Positions 1 through 12,634 of a stretch of 64,000 nt of DNA are shown in pieces. The first letter of the stretch is position 1. Every line of letters begins with the position of its first letter. The position numbers were made by a program, and so were the translations under genes. The DNA comes from Punica granatum (lineage: Eukaryota > Streptophyta > Magnoliopsida > Myrtales > Lythraceae). The stretch is taken from the NCBI RefSeq assembly GCF_007655135.1, contig NC_045132.1, positions 3,844,001 through 3,908,000 on the forward strand, written 5' to 3'. Under the pieces are notes generated by a model. That model was not told the origin of the DNA. It was given only the letters and a program-made list of their open reading frames with translations, and did no database searches.

Positions 1-938
1 TCAGCGGGAGTAGTCATAAGATCCATGCATAAATAAATATAAAAATAAAATTGAGGATGTAGTAATAATAATAACAACAACAATAACGATAATGAATAAA
101 TATAAAAATAAAATTGAGGATATAATAATAATAACAACAACACAGATAAATAATAATTAAATAAATAAAAATGATGATATAACTGCTTTAAAATTATTTT
201 AGTAGATATCGAAATTTCAAGTGATAATTGAAACAAGAAAGAAGAAGAAGGAGAAAGAATTTAAACCCCAATCAATTTCATTTCATTTCAATTCAATGGG
301 TTTTGACTCGAGGCCGCAGAGATGAGAGACACAACGTAGCAGACCAGCCCTGTACATCGTCGGTTGTCCATTTCATGGCGTCCACTCGACGCAAGGTGTC
401 ATGGATTAGAAGTAAAATGGGCAAATTATAATAAGATAGAGATGTGGGTGAGCATGGAAAAAGTAGAAATGTATGGGCATATTTTTAATTCTTTTAACTA
501 GGTTATTTACAAGGGGAATACGAACGGGAGTATCATCAAACTCATGTATAAATAAATAAATATATATATATATATACACATATAATTGAGGATATAATAA
601 TAATAACAATAACAATAACAACAAGAAGAAGAAGAATAATAAATAAAACAATAAAATTGAGGATATAATAATAACGCAACAACAATAACAGGAATTAATA
701 AATAAATAAATAAAATTGAGGATATAGCTTCTGTAAAATTATTTTACTAAAAATCGAAATTTCAAGTGATAATTGAAACGAAAAAAGGGAAAAAGAAATA
801 ATTGAAACCCCAATCAATTTCATTTCAATTTATTCGGGGTTTTGACTTTGGGTAGCAAAGACGAGAGACACAATGCAGCAACTCATCCCTGTGCGTCTTC
901 AGTCGTCCATTCCACGGCGTCCATTCGATGCACAGTAT
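1..938. repeat. AT-rich tandem duplication of about 0.45 kb
   Basis: Two diverged copies of one block lie head to tail: about 1-480 and about 520-935. Each runs from a 'cgggagta-tcat' start through AATAA/ATAATA-rich sequence, a shared 'tcgaaatttcaagtgataattgaaac' type stretch (near 207 and 755), 'accccaatcaatttcattt', and a 'gagacacaa' to 'ggcgtcca' tail. Microsatellite arrays (ATA, AAC, AT) fill the first halves. Short open frames here are low-complexity and not credible genes. The second copy stops where the Tat-like LTR fragment begins. Confidence 0.7.
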
Positions 939-1840
939 TATTTTAACGGACCCGATAGACGTGATGTTCATAATCAAGTCTCGAATGTGTGGGTTGTTTT
1001 TAGATTATTCTGTATTGCGACAATGTGGCTTTTACAGATTAAAAGTATTTTCACCTAAAACCCAAAAAAACCTAACCCTCTATTTAACTATTGCCCATGT
1101 TTGATTTAAGCCGAATTTGAAATTAATCCGTTTTCCCATGTTTTAACCCTTTTTAAACACAAACCTACACTAGAGTGACGGCAGGACAAGAACCGGTAAT
1201 CATGCTCTTGAATCGGTAAATATGTGTGTGCATGAAAATCAAGATTACGTTTGTACATATCTCGGTGCTTTTGAAATTATGAATTTTGAAAAGGGCATGA
1301 TTAACAGTTCTTGAACTGTCGATGCGATTACAGGTTATTAAATCGGTTCGTGCAATTTATTTAAAGGTGTCGAGTGATTTAATTTAGCCACGTTTAACGT
1401 CCCGATTATCCCGTATATAGAATTTTAGGTTAATTAGAAATTTGCCGAATGCTTTAGTCTACGGATTTCGAGCCGTCGAGATAGTTATTAATTGACTGTC
1501 CGATAAACTCTAATTTCCGACATGGCCACATATAATTACAAAAATAAAATATTTAAATGGGGCATATACATTGTCGGTGGGTGATTTGAGTAGGAAAGGG
1601 TCGGATATTTTTAGAAAATGTCCAGGGGACTGAATTGAACGATTTTAAAAAAAGCAGGGACTGATTTGAAGATTCTAAAAATTTGGGGACTGATTTGAAA
1701 ATTCTGAAGAAATTGGGGATTGACTTGAAAATTCTAAGAAATAGGGACTGTGTAAAAAAATTACTGAAAATGTCCTAGGACTTATTTGAAATGAATTTGA
1801 AAATCGGGATCGATCTGAAAATAAATAAAATGACTCCAGG

Positions 1841-2165
1841 ACTAAACTGAAACAATTTTGAAAGTTCTTTGGGATGCTTGAAAAATTCTAGAAATTCCAG
1901 GACTGATTGAAAAATAATAAAATGACTGGGACTTGATTGAGAAGACATTTTGAAATTCGGGGCAGATCTGAAAAGGGTGAAAATGGTCCTGGGACTAAAT
2001 TGAAATAATTTGAAAAGTTCTTTGGGATTCTTCGAAAAATTCAGATAAATCCAAGGACTGATTGGAAAATAATAAAAATGACCGGGGCTTGATTGAAAAT
2101 GATTTTGAAATTCGGGGCAGATCTGAAAAAAATAAAATGAGTCCTCTGGACTGAAATGTGACAAA
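1841..2165. repeat. Subrepeats of about 153 bp inside the LTR
   Basis: The phrase 'gactaaa(c/t)tgaaa' followed by 'gttctttggga' recurs at about 1841 and 1994, with a weaker third copy near 2148. Shorter 'ggactgatttgaaaattct' units fill 1640-1760. Open minus-strand frames here are a by-product of the repeat and are not called as genes. Confidence 0.6.
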
Positions 2166-2940
2166 ATAGAAAGTTCGTAAAATCGAGTTCGGGACAAATC
2201 CGATCACCCACACGACCCCAGAATACTCATTTCACATTATATCCATCAAGCAAGCAATAATATTCAGGAAAGGAGCCCTAATCATGCTACTAAGTCGAGA
2301 ATTTACCTAGTTCGGAAAGTTGAGGGGCTTTTCTGTAAAAATAGAAAAAAAATCGCCGGACAATCGGGTCAGACCGGATCGGATTGGACTGCCCACCCGA
2401 GGGAAGAAACCGCCCGGAAGAGCGCTGGGCCGGACTGAAGCGTGTTGGGCCTGAATGGGCTGGACCTGCGAAGAAAGGTAAATGGGCCGAGGCCCGTTAG
2501 CCGGGGACGGTCGGGATTGCCGGGGACGGCAGTGATGGCGCTACGGGCGGCGATTCGCGCCTCTGAACGCCGCGATGGCGGCACGAGAGGGTGCGGGAGA
2601 TAGCTCTGGGCATCACTTGGGCCACACGGTGTCCGGTTAGGACTTCACCGAGGTCGAAACGGTTGGAATCGAGGGAGTTTTCGCGATTTTCCGGCGACGG
2701 TTCCCGAATTGCACCGATCTCCAAATTCTCTCAAATAAGAGCCAATTTTTTCTTCTTCTCCCTGGGTCGTGTTCCTCCTCATCCCCATTCCCTTTCTGTT
2801 TATTTTGATTTCAATTTTGTCCGCTTTCCGTTGAGATTTCGGCCGATTTGACGGAAATCGCGAAAATCGCGATTTGGGGGCTTTCTGGGCCGGCGGGGAT
2901 CGCGGGCAGCCGGCGAGCGCTGCCTTGCCTGCCCTAATCT

Positions 2941-2942
<2 letters not shown>

Positions 2943-2980
<38 letters not shown>
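2943..2980. repeat. TA dinucleotide microsatellite
   Basis: An uninterrupted TA run of roughly 35 bp, followed by TTTAATTTAA-rich sequence up to about 3030. Confidence 0.9.
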
Positions 2981-2983
<3 letters not shown>

Positions 2984-3097
2984 AATTTAATTTAAATTAA
3001 TTTTTTTTATTTTAAATTTTTTTTAGAAAAGGTAATAAATTGGAAAAATGACAATTTTGCCCCCCTGGAGCCGATGGACCGAAATGGGGTGTTGACA

Positions 3098-3111
3098 ACT
3101 TGCCCCTCTTT
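3098..3111 (-). other. Polypurine tract of the Tat-like element
   Basis: Read on the minus strand this is AAAGAGGGGCAAGT, directly before the LTR start TGTCAACACC. Purine tract plus TG start is the expected arrangement for second-strand priming at the 3' LTR. Confidence 0.6.
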
Positions 3112-3359
3112 GGTTGTGTGCTCGGATAGAGGATGCAGTCAAAGACCATAAGAAGCACCCCGTCTGATCTCAACGACCGTCCTGGCATCTTTCCCCATAG
3201 CAACTTGTTCTCTCTGATTTTGGATTTATGGAAGGGAGTTGGATAAACGTATGTACCTGAAAGCAGTGAAAAGATAGTTTTTGGATCCAAAAGCAATAAA
3301 GGTGGGTTTATGGCTTTGAAAGTAGTAAAGATGGGTTTACGGGCCAAAAGAAAGTAAAA

Positions 3360-3893
3360 GGTGGGTGTCCAAACCCAAAGCAATAAATGGTGGGTGTCTA
3401 AACCCAAAGTAGTAGAAGGTGAGTGTCCAAACCCAAAGCAATAAAGGTGGGTGTCCAAACCCAAAACAATAAAGGTGGGTGTCCAAACCCAAAGCAATAA
3501 ACCCAAACCCAAAGCAGTAAAAGGTGGGTGTCCAAACCCAAAGCAGTAAAGGTGGGTGTCCAAACCCAAAGCAGTAAAAGGTGGGTGTCCAAACCCAAAG
3601 CAGTAAAGGTGGGTGTCCAGACCCAAAGCAGTAAATGTGGGTGTCCACACCCAAAGCAGTAAATGTGGGTGTCCACACCCAAAGCAGTAAAAGGTGGGTG
3701 TCCAAACCCAAAGCAATAAATGGTGGGTGTCCAAACCCAAAACAATAAATGGGGGTGTCCAAACCCAAAGCAATAAATGGTGAGTGTCCAAACCCAAAGC
3801 AATAAATGTGGGTGTCCAAACCCAAAGCAGTAAAAGTGGGTATCCAAACCCAAAGCAGTAAATGTGGGTGTCCAAACCCAAAGCAGTAAAAGG
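3360..3893. repeat. Minisatellite, unit about 28-29 bp
   Basis: The unit reads roughly 'gtgggtgtccaaacccaaagcagtaaaag' in variants, repeated close to 19 times with small length changes. One stretch near 3497 has a shortened unit. The unit lacks stop codons on the minus strand in several frames, which creates long but spurious open frames across it. Confidence 0.9.
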
Positions 3894-6800
3894 ATTCGAT
3901 CATCAAGATGGCCTGAGAACGCGAGAGAGTTGACTTGGGCCCGTTGATGCTGACGGATTTGTCAAATGATGGTGCCAGGTGCCTCCTTGAGGGCATTTCA
4001 CTCGAGTTTGAGATTGCAATCTTGTCGTATGAGGCAGACATGAGTCCGTCCGGGGGAGGTGTCCCTTAGGGTTCCATGCGCATCTGCACGTAGGAGAGAA
4101 CAATAACTAACGGTGGATGTCAGTCGCGTGAGACCACTAAAATTGCAATTTGTCCTTGGCGAGAATGGTTCGGTCGCTATGTTCACCGAGGATGCCCCAG
4201 TAGCTTGTGAATGTTATCGTCGAGAGGTGGTGCTGTATAGAATATCATAACTCTTCATTAGTCATGTGGACAGTGGTGCGCGCTGAGTGTACAGGGCTGA
4301 TGCTGTCCCAAAGGTGTTGATCTGCTGTCGATTGACGTTGCTGCCGCAATGAAGTTATTTCGTCGATGCTTTGCCCCTTGGGCGATTGTGTGTTTGATCC
4401 GTTGGGAGCCGACCCTGCTGCTGGATCGATTGTTTGTTGCTCTTGCTGGTAGCTGGTCTCGCCGCTGAAGTGATTGCTTGCTGGGAAAGCCCCGGTCTCG
4501 CTACTGGGACTTTGCTTGCTAGGCAGTTGCTCGTTGCTCCGCCAGATGCCGGCCCTGCTGGGATGGTTGTGCTTTGCTGAGGGACCGGCGTCTTGCGGTG
4601 CAGGACTCGAGCTTTGAGAGCGCCTACGTACCCTCTTGGACAGGGGATCAGAGTCTGCCGTAGATCTTGCGTTTGCTGTACCTGTGATCCTGGCATTATC
4701 AGTAAGTCATGGGGTTACTAACAATGTATAAGTACAGGTAAAAGGATGTGTTCGCAATGCATGTTCTTCAGTTTCGGATCGCCAGGGCGACCCGTGGAGA
4801 GTTTTTGCTTTAGCGATGCGAATGAGATCTCACTTTCGAAGGCCTCAATGTGAGGCTTCCAAGGCTCCTGTTGGCCATGCATGAGCATATCGCGACATTC
4901 TCAATGATGCCCTAGCGGCTCTGTCGATTATTTGACACGCCCGTCGGCTTAGAACCCTTCTCGTCAAGGTACCGTAGGGCGGCTGCGCTTATGACCCGCG
5001 TGGGGATTTTTTGCCTAGATTTGATCAGACTCGATCTGACCATTTCCAGAATGCTATGACTAGACTTCAGAAAGGAATGTCTGGGATTTCGGCTTTGTGG
5101 TAGCCTGTTGAAGGGTGGTTGTGACCCATTTTGGAGTTATGCAAAGACGAACAGAAAAGAGAAAGCTTGGGGGAAACGCGTTGCCCCAGGATAAAAGGAT
5201 ACACGAGTTCACGCCTGTAACGAGATGTACCCTTTTTCCTCTATTCTTCTGTTGTGTAGGCTGTATCAAACTGCTTGGATACATGCTTAGTTTGCCCACT
5301 GTGCTTGAGGAGGAATCCGCGCTGGACGGTCGAGATGTGTTGGAGGGCTGATCGAGGATCATGTTGGAGTAGATAATCTGGCCGCTGCTGTTGAGGATCC
5401 CTAGTCCGCACGATGTGTGAGAGACTAGGGGGTCAATTTTATCCATCTCTCATTTTGCTCTCCTTTTACTACGGTCACCCACCTCGGGACCGCACCTCTC
5501 AACCTAAAGGGGATTAGCTCTCCTTTTGCCACGACTGCCCGCTACGGGATTTTCAGTCGTGCCTCTCTCTTGCCCTAGCTTTTGTCTAGGTCGCCCCGAT
5601 GGGTTTTCGACCTAGCGAGCTCGATTCTTTTATCTCTCGAGTTTGTAAGGGAAAATGATTCAAAGGATTTGACCTCCGAGTGCGTTGCGTTCTATCTCCA
5701 TCGAGGAGTTGCATCTGTTGCTCCCATTTTGTCGGGGTTTGTTGATTTCTTCTTCGAATTGGCGGTGCCGGAGTTTTAAATCTCGGGGGCGCCTTGTTTT
5801 GTTCATTAGCAGGTTTTTCCCGCTTCTTTTGCTCTGTTTTTTTTTTTGCAACTGGAATTTGTTTTGTGCCCATGTCTTTGTTTGAAACTCCACGATTTTG
5901 CATCGCCGAGGCCGCTTTGGTGTGTTTCGCCTCGTGGAGACTTGTTGTGTGTTACTAGTCCTATTTTCTGAGGACCAGCTTTATTGGAAGTTTGACTCTC
6001 GCGCACTCAGAAGTCGAACTTTGTGTCATTTGCCCTTGCAAGCATTACATGTTAATTTCCCCTGTTATCTAGGAAAAGAAAATGTCAAATTGCCCCATAT
6101 GGAATAGGGAACCGAGGTTGTCTCGACGTGAATGTTGAACGGGGATATCCTGGTCTTTATTTGTTGAAGTAGCCCGTGGTAGGCGCTTGGTGTGATGTCT
6201 TCGATCATCTCTTGTTGTTCTCTACAGCGCGTGCCTCTTGGAGGGTGCACGCTGTTGAAGTCACTGGATGTTCGAGGAAGACGGTTGCATCAATGTTAAG
6301 TGATTCGCTCGATTGTCCTTGTTTTCGACTTTATAGGGGGGTACCTCATCGTCGGACACCTCCCTTGTCAAAGTATAAGGAAAGGGTCCGAGACAAGTTC
6401 TCAAGGAAGCGTGAACTCGTGCATCGCTCTTCGTCTGTGGTCAATGTGCCCCTGTGAAGGATGACAAAGAAGCCAATGCATTAGGCGATTATGCGAGGAA
6501 TATGTGGTAAGAAATATGAAGTGGTCCCATAGGAAAATCCCTTTTTTGTCCTACGCGCGACCCATGGGGTGCCACGCGTAGGTGGCATTTGTTTTTGGGA
6601 ATCTAGTCATCACTACTCTGGAGTGGTTAGACCGTGACTAAAGTCACATAAGCATATTTTCCCTAGTTGCGAGTAAGTATACGCAATCGTCCTAGGGAAG
6701 GCTCGAGGAGTCGGGTCCCATGAGGACAGGCGAGTCGAACAGGTCCAACAGAATTAATAGGACGTCACAAAAACTGTCATAATGCTCCATTAAATGATTT

Positions 6801-7714
6801 GTTCATATCGAGAGCCTATTTGGGGAATGCATTTAAATTAAAGCAAAAGAGAGTTTAAAGAAAACTGTGCATATTGCCCCTGTATTCAATCGGCAACCAC
6901 AACAAAAGTGGATGAGATCCATTCTTTGATCAGAGGCATGATCTTGCTGGTATCTCCTACGATCGAGAGTTGGGTCATGCTCTGCTTGTGGAGCTGTCAC
7001 TTCCGGTCTTTGCAGCGAAAGGATTAGACTTGCTCCTCAGAGTATCGCTTGGATAAATTTGAATCCTCGTCGATTTGGATTTCAGATGAGCTCTGATTTT
7101 TCTTACGGTCTTGCTTTGTGGAGCAAGGATGGGGACTTAGTGTTGAAATCCCAAGGAGCTGAATGGGAGACGTTTGTTGTCTCAATTGTGGTCGCTCAGT
7201 ATTCAGGTTGTCTTCTTGTTGAGAATTTCCTACAATGGGAAAAGAAAACAATGAAAGAGCATAAATTGTTCAGGATTTCAATGTAAGAGTGTAAGGAAGC
7301 GAACTAGCCTGGTGGGCATCGTGCAAGCGCATCGAGGGATGTAAACTGAAGATTCGGCACGGACAGGGAGTGATGTGCTCCCACGACGCCTAGTGACGCG
7401 CTCTGTTGCATTGAGGGAGGTGCACAGGACAGGCCAAGAAACGTGTTGGAACACGTGGAGGCGTAGAGGAATGGTGAAGACTGTAAGTTGTCTGCCAGAG
7501 AAATTTGGCACGACTCACCTGTCATGTAGGAATGCGTGGTAGCTGCAAAATAATAAATAAACAGAATGCATGCGATGCATGAGTTTTGAAAATACTAATG
7601 CGGTCATTCATATTGACTAGGATGGTTCAAAGTACAATGCAAGTTTTGAAATTGAAGTCCTAAGTCGATTTTCCACTGCGCTCGGGGAGCAAGCAACCAT
7701 CGCCACGGAAAGTC

Positions 7715-9130
7715 CTAGTTCGAGGGTCTGGCAGGGGTGTCTATCCTAGGGTGTATATGGACCCCCGTGGGCCCTTTTCTTGGACCCCTCCAAAGCGGCG
7801 TTTGCTCGTGCCAATTCCTAATCGCGCCTCTGTAGCTCGACACGAGTCTGGGCGAGCTCTCTCTGTAATTGGCGCTAATCAATAAGCTGCTCGTCCCTCT
7901 CTGCGACTTCTCGACGAAGACGATCTCTTTCGGCTCTGAGATGATTGAGCTAGGCTTGGATGGCCATATTCGGAGTGGGAGTTGCGCCGGGTGACCCGCT
8001 ATCTCCGACTCGCGGAGAGTTGACGAGATCCTCGTGTGCTGTTGGACCCCATCGGTAGAAGCGAATGATGTATTCTTCTGTAGCCTAGAAATCCCGCTCA
8101 TCAAGGGTCGGATGCTTGGGGAAGTATGGAAGCTCGGTAATCACAGTTCGCCACGCATCCAAGATCTGTTCGACATTACTTTGACGATATGCGGGTGTCT
8201 GATCCTCCCGCCAAGTATGTTCAAATCTAGTTCGCGCCGTATCCTCGGGGACCGTCTGTAAGCCACCGAGCTGCCTCACTACTCGCACTGAAAAATAAGT
8301 GGTGGACCCTGCATGACTCATGAGTGGGACTCCATAAAAATTAGGACACCTAAGGGCCATGGGTCAGGGTGGTATCCACGCGGCACGCCACTTGAAGCCC
8401 CTAGGTGCTATTTCACGAAAAATTTTAATCCACTTAGAGACCTTGCGTTCTTCCACACGCAGGAGGGGTAGCAATCGAGAAATAATTGACTCCGGACCAT
8501 TAAAATACATGATCGAGCGCACCAAACGCAGAGGGTTTGCGTGACTTTGGAGCCAAATTTGTAAAAGCATAGGGGATCCTCTTATCCTTCGATCGCATGT
8601 TCTCAAGACGTGATCGAGGGACCTGATGGTCTCAGCCACGAGGGCTATCTCATAACCACGCCCTCCGACCACTTGGAGGACAACGCTGGCCAAGGCTGCA
8701 TCGATGAGACTATGCGAGCGAGGGAGTAAGATGGTCCCAAAAATTAGCAATCGAACAACATGACATAAATCTTTTCGAAGAAAATCCCCCTGGACCCTAT
8801 GCGCTCGGGACTCAATAAAAAAGAGGAGTTTTATTGCGTGCTACCGCGAGTTCAGTGAGAACCCCGAGTAGGCGTGAGACTAGGGTTGATCGGGCGGTGT
8901 GGAAGTTGGGTTCTACAATGCCGTGGACAACTGCGGTTCGACCGATAAGTGTCCGGTACTCTTCGATGGTTGGCGTGAGCTCGATACCCTGTATTGTCGA
9001 AGACGGCGCGACTTGGGTTCCAGAATGCGATGGCGGCTTCGAGGAAATTCCAATCAACTTGCCGAGTAGCCAGCAAAGGGATATCCCCTATGAACGCAGA
9101 GATGTAACGGCGGTCGACTGGGCGTAATGC
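7715..9130 (-). pseudogene. Decayed retrotransposon gag-side ORF (DUF7745-like)
   Basis: Three to four minus-strand open frames in a row look like pieces of one plant retroelement protein. The first part (about 9076-8812) has 'DWNFLEAAIAFWNPSR' in one frame and 'IELTPTIEEYRTLIG' in another, so a frameshift separates them. The 'LTPTIEEY' phrase, the later 'HSLIDAALASVVL' and 'WLQSHA' (8364-8750), and 'CPNFYGVPLM' (8085-8360) follow the order seen in DUF7745-type proteins near Tat/Ogre gag genes. The last part (7715-8104) has no clear motif. The frame breaks mean no full protein can be made. The family name is from memory of its pattern, not from a search. Confidence 0.5.
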
Positions 9131-9763
9131 TCCTCATATACGGGTAATCTCCTCGAGCGGTGGTGTGACTTTGTCGACGCGCGGGCAGGAGACCGGGCGT
9201 GACATCCCTTACCAAGATGAAAGGAAAATCGACTTAAGATTAGTCAATACAAATGACACCCTAATTTTGAAATTGGATGATGCATGCATGTAGAAAATAA
9301 AAAATGCCCACGGCTCAATAAATAGTATACATCGCACATCTCTCTCAAGAACAGAAAAGATTCAAATTGGTGCGCAGGCCGACTCGATGGACTGTTCGTC
9401 GAAGTCGGGTTGGAGGATGGCATGGAGCTCCTGCAGAATGTATGGTTTTAGTGCTACAGGGACCGTGCTACGTAAGGATGGGGGCTCCTGACTCAAGGGT
9501 GTCAATTCCTTGAAATCGAGCGGGGATCTTTGGGGCCTAATCGACGGTCCAACCGTGTGACGTACCCTTACTCGGAACCCCTATTGAACCTGTGTTTCCT
9601 AAGATCGGTCGTGGGACGCGACCCATAGGTGCCTGAAGCTAGTATGATATGCAATGTCCGTATGAGAAATAAAAGTGCGTAAAGTACATAAGCGGGAAAT
9701 TGCGAAAAGCGATAAATAAACAAGCAAACAAAGCAAGCGGGAATGAGCCCGAACCCTCTAAGT

Positions 9764-9782
9764 GTCCCCAGTGGAGTCGCCA
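9764..9782 (-). other. Primer binding site of the Tat-like element
   Basis: The minus strand reads TGGCGACTCCACTGGGGAC, three bases inside the LTR end (9786). This matches the primer site style of plant Tat/Ogre elements, reported to use tRNA-Arg. Confidence 0.75.
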
Positions 9783-9785
9783 AGC

Positions 9786-11370
9786 TGTGCGCACCCGAAT
9801 TTCGTCTCGTCGGGGCACGCATGCGCGGGCCTAAATGCAACGCGGCTTGGGAATGTCCACCTTCCCGGGGACGCGCGACGGACGCACGTGAGAAGGAGTC
9901 GCCACTTGCTATTTTACGACCCGAAGGTTGAGGGCCGGCAAGTTACCCAGGTCTAGGGGTACGGGGTACACCTAAAATGCTAAGGCAATGGTTTGTACGG
10001 AATCGAAAATTCCGACTTCGGAGGTTTTATTACGTGTGGGCCTATATTCCACACGCCCTTTCGGTACTCTAGCTTGTCTAGGCTTTCCATTTTAATTTAA
10101 TTACCGCCTAATTAAGTTTCGCTCATCTTATGCGTTTTGACACCGTAAATTCGAAGAAGCACTTTGACCGTCCACTCTCCGACCGGGATTTTACATGAAT
10201 GTATGTATAATATAAAACCTCACATTGTTCTCTCAAATAAATAAAAGACAAGCTACAATGACTAAATCCCGGTCGGTTCGCATTCGGCCATGATTTCACT
10301 CATGCTCACCGTATATTTTTGGAAAAGACCGAAAATTAAATTAAATGCGCACTCAGTGTATGGGGGCCCTAGATCCCGTGATCGATGGTTCTGGGTGTTG
10401 GACCCAGTGTGAATCGAGTCCTAAGGAATCGGGCTCGATCCGCATAACAAATAAGTGCAAAAATGTAACAAGAATGCTCAAATAAACAAACAATGGGGTT
10501 TTTGTTATCGCTGAATTTACGTGAATTACCTGATTATTAATCGATGTATCTTGACATACAAATCCTACCCTAAAACAAACAAAAGGGATGATGAATAGGG
10601 TATGTGGCATTCGGCGTTATTTTAACGGACCCGACAGACGTGATGTCCATAATCAAGTCTCGAACGTGTGGGTTGTTTTTAGATTATTCTGTATTGCGAC
10701 AATGTGGCTTTTATAGATTAAAAGTATTTTCACCTAAAATCCAAAAAAACCTAATCCTCTATTTGACTATTGCCCATGTTTGATTTAAGTCGAATTTGAA
10801 ATTAATCCGTTTTCCCATGTTTTAACCCGTTTTAAACACAAACCTACACTAGAGTGACGGCAGGACAAGAACCGGTAATCATGCTCTTGAATCGGTAAAT
10901 ATGTGTGTGCATGAAAATCAATATTACGTTTGTACGTATCTCGGTGCTTTTGAAATTGTGAATTTTGAAAAGGGCATGATTAACAGTTCTTGAACTGTCG
11001 ATGCGATTACAGGTTATTAAATCGGTTCGTGCAATTCATTTAAAAGTGTCGAGTAATTTAATTTAGCCACGTTTAACGTCCCGATTATCCCGTATGTAGA
11101 ATTTTAGGTTAATTAGAAATTTGCCGAATGCTTTAGTCTACGAATTTCGAGCCGTCGAGATAGCCATTAATTGACTGCCCGATAAACTCTAATTTTCGAT
11201 ATGGCCACATATAATTACAAAAATAAAATATTTAAATGGGGCATATACATTGTCGGTGGGTGATCCGAGTAGGAAAGGGTCGGATATTTTTAGAAAATGT
11301 CCAGGGGACTGAATTGAACGATTTAAAAAAAAGAAGCAGGGACTGATTTGAAGATTCTAAAAATTTGGGG
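9786..11370 (-). repeat. 5' LTR of the Tat-like element, truncated on its right side
   Basis: The plus-strand edge begins TGTGCGCACC next to the primer site, so the minus-strand LTR ends in CA as expected. Positions 10617-11370 match 939-1688 of the other LTR closely. The match stops abruptly at 11370, and sequence corresponding to 1689-3097 is missing. The two LTRs are therefore truncated at opposite ends. Confidence 0.7.
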
Positions 11371-11985
11371 TTATCAGAAATCTTGACTCTACTCTCATAT
11401 CATGAATGTGGCGTGTAAATTTTTTTTATATCATTTGAAATATTACAGTTTTCAAATTACAAGTGCATGTCGACTTGATCGTGAATGTATCTTGAGAGAG
11501 ATACCTCAGGTGCATTGAGTAGCTTGGAACTTGGATTGCTTCACCCACTTATAAATTTTGTTAAATGAAAGTAATTATTATTGGAATTGTGCTTAAACTC
11601 AATTTTTTTTTCCCGGCCACCATCCCCAATAATCAAGTAAATAGGTCCTATAGATGTATTCGAAAAGAACGTCATATGAACACGAACCTAAGAATGAGGC
11701 TGCTCAATTAATGATCATAGGGAGGTTGATTATTAACTGGTCGAGTATGAGGAACATGCTTGTCTTTCAACTTAATTTCGGCTTCATTATCTCTGGTTGT
11801 TTTATATGGCTAAAACAAGTACATAGATTGCACACGCAAATCCTTTAAAAAATGTGGAAAATTTAGCCAATTTATGTTGGCATTGTCTCCCTTAGCTTGA
11901 TTAATTGCAGAAATGGTACATGCATGCTTGATCAAAATCTCTGATTAATTTCTTAGCTTAATTGATATAATTTTTTTCAGCTAAT
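11371..11985. other. AT-rich spacer, no gene seen
   Basis: No coding motif, RNA gene or repeat with a partner elsewhere in the window was found. One open frame (11654-11848) is short and without motif. Confidence 0.6.
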
Positions 11986-12634
11986 TAATATTTGCATATG
12001 CACTTTAGTTCGCGTGCTAAGGTACATTTATGTTGTTTTTAAATCAATTTCTCATTTACGGTAAGCAACAAATATAATCCTTTACTTGTCTGAGAGAATT
12101 TTGAAAATAAATTAGCTCGAAAAGCGATGCCAATCGCTGAACTATATTCGTCCTCCGTCTGGTGGTGGTTGGATATGATCGGTGGAGATCTTCGGCAATG
12201 GCGGAGGCCATCCATGATCCACCATACGACACGTCTCGTCTTCTTAATCCAAGAATCGAACTTATAAAAGAGAATGATAATTAAAGCTTGCCGAAGTTCC
12301 TGATTTTCTTCTGATTGATACATGTCTTTATCGATTTGCCCCAGCAAAACAAAATCAATTGTCATTTTGGAGCATTTAACTGTGGAAAACTAACAATATT
12401 TCATTCCATTGATACGGTCTAGAAATTAATTATTAATATATATATATATTATACATATATGCATGTCAGTAATTGTATTTTTTTTCTTCAGATTATTGGT
12501 GCACTAAGAAATATAATGATCGACGCATATTAAAAAATACATTGCAAGTTGTGAATTATCTAATTAAATAAAATGGGTAAAAGTCCATTAGTACTCAATG
12601 ACGATCCTTCCCAATCATGAAATATGGTTTTGAT
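11986..12634. repeat. Direct repeat D1, intact copy
   Basis: This block recurs as 16339-16770 plus 25116-25304; the second copy is split by the viral insertion. Matching phrases are 'tttgcatatgca(c/t)tttagttcgcgtgctaagg', 'gcaatggcggaggccatcc' and 'gtgaattatcta(a/g)ttaaataaaatggg'. A minus-strand open frame (12039-12365, 108 residues) lies inside; I do not recognise it, and the second copy is diverged. The repeat gives the empty-site sequence for the virus insertion. Confidence 0.8.

Larger units (their letters stand above)
939..3097 (-). repeat. 3' LTR of a Tat/Ogre-like element, truncated on its left side
   Basis: The part 939-1688 is repeated in the same direction at 10617-11370 with few changes, so the two are the LTRs of one element. 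On the minus strand this LTR would begin at 3097 with TGTCAACACC, next to a purine-rich tract. The side beyond 939 (the equivalent of 9786-10616) is missing, so the LTR is incomplete. It contains about 153 bp subrepeats (1841-2160), a GC-rich block near 2360-2940 and a TA microsatellite. The LTR call rests on the direct repeat plus the PPT and PBS positions. Confidence 0.7.
3098..9785 (-). mobile_element. Internal region of a non-autonomous Tat/Ogre-like Ty3/gypsy element
   Basis: The region lies between a polypurine tract (3098-3111) and a primer binding site (9764-9782), both on the minus strand. The primer site TGGCGACTCCACTGGGGAC is the sort used by plant Tat/Ogre elements. The only recognisable coding trace is a broken gag-side ORF at 7715-9130. 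I find no protease, reverse transcriptase, RNase H or integrase motif in about 6.7 kb. The half next to the 3' LTR holds a minisatellite (3360-3893) and otherwise no gene I recognise; small open frames at 4355-4696, 5060-5446 and 5586-5903 have no motif. Tandem repeats beside the 3' LTR are known in Tat/Ogre elements. The element probably depended on proteins from a related copy. Confidence 0.65.

Noticed and set aside
1775..2213. Minus-strand open frames of 140 and 72 residues
   Set aside because: They come from the 153 bp LTR subrepeats and have low-complexity Phe/Ser-rich content.
3360..3893. CRISPR-like array
   Set aside because: Repeats are head to tail without unique spacers, inside a plant retroelement.
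3012..4041. Long minus-strand open frames of 289, 234 and 151 residues with Phe/Gly/Trp repeats
   Set aside because: They are translations of one minisatellite in three frames at once; no start context, domain or codon preference favours any of them.
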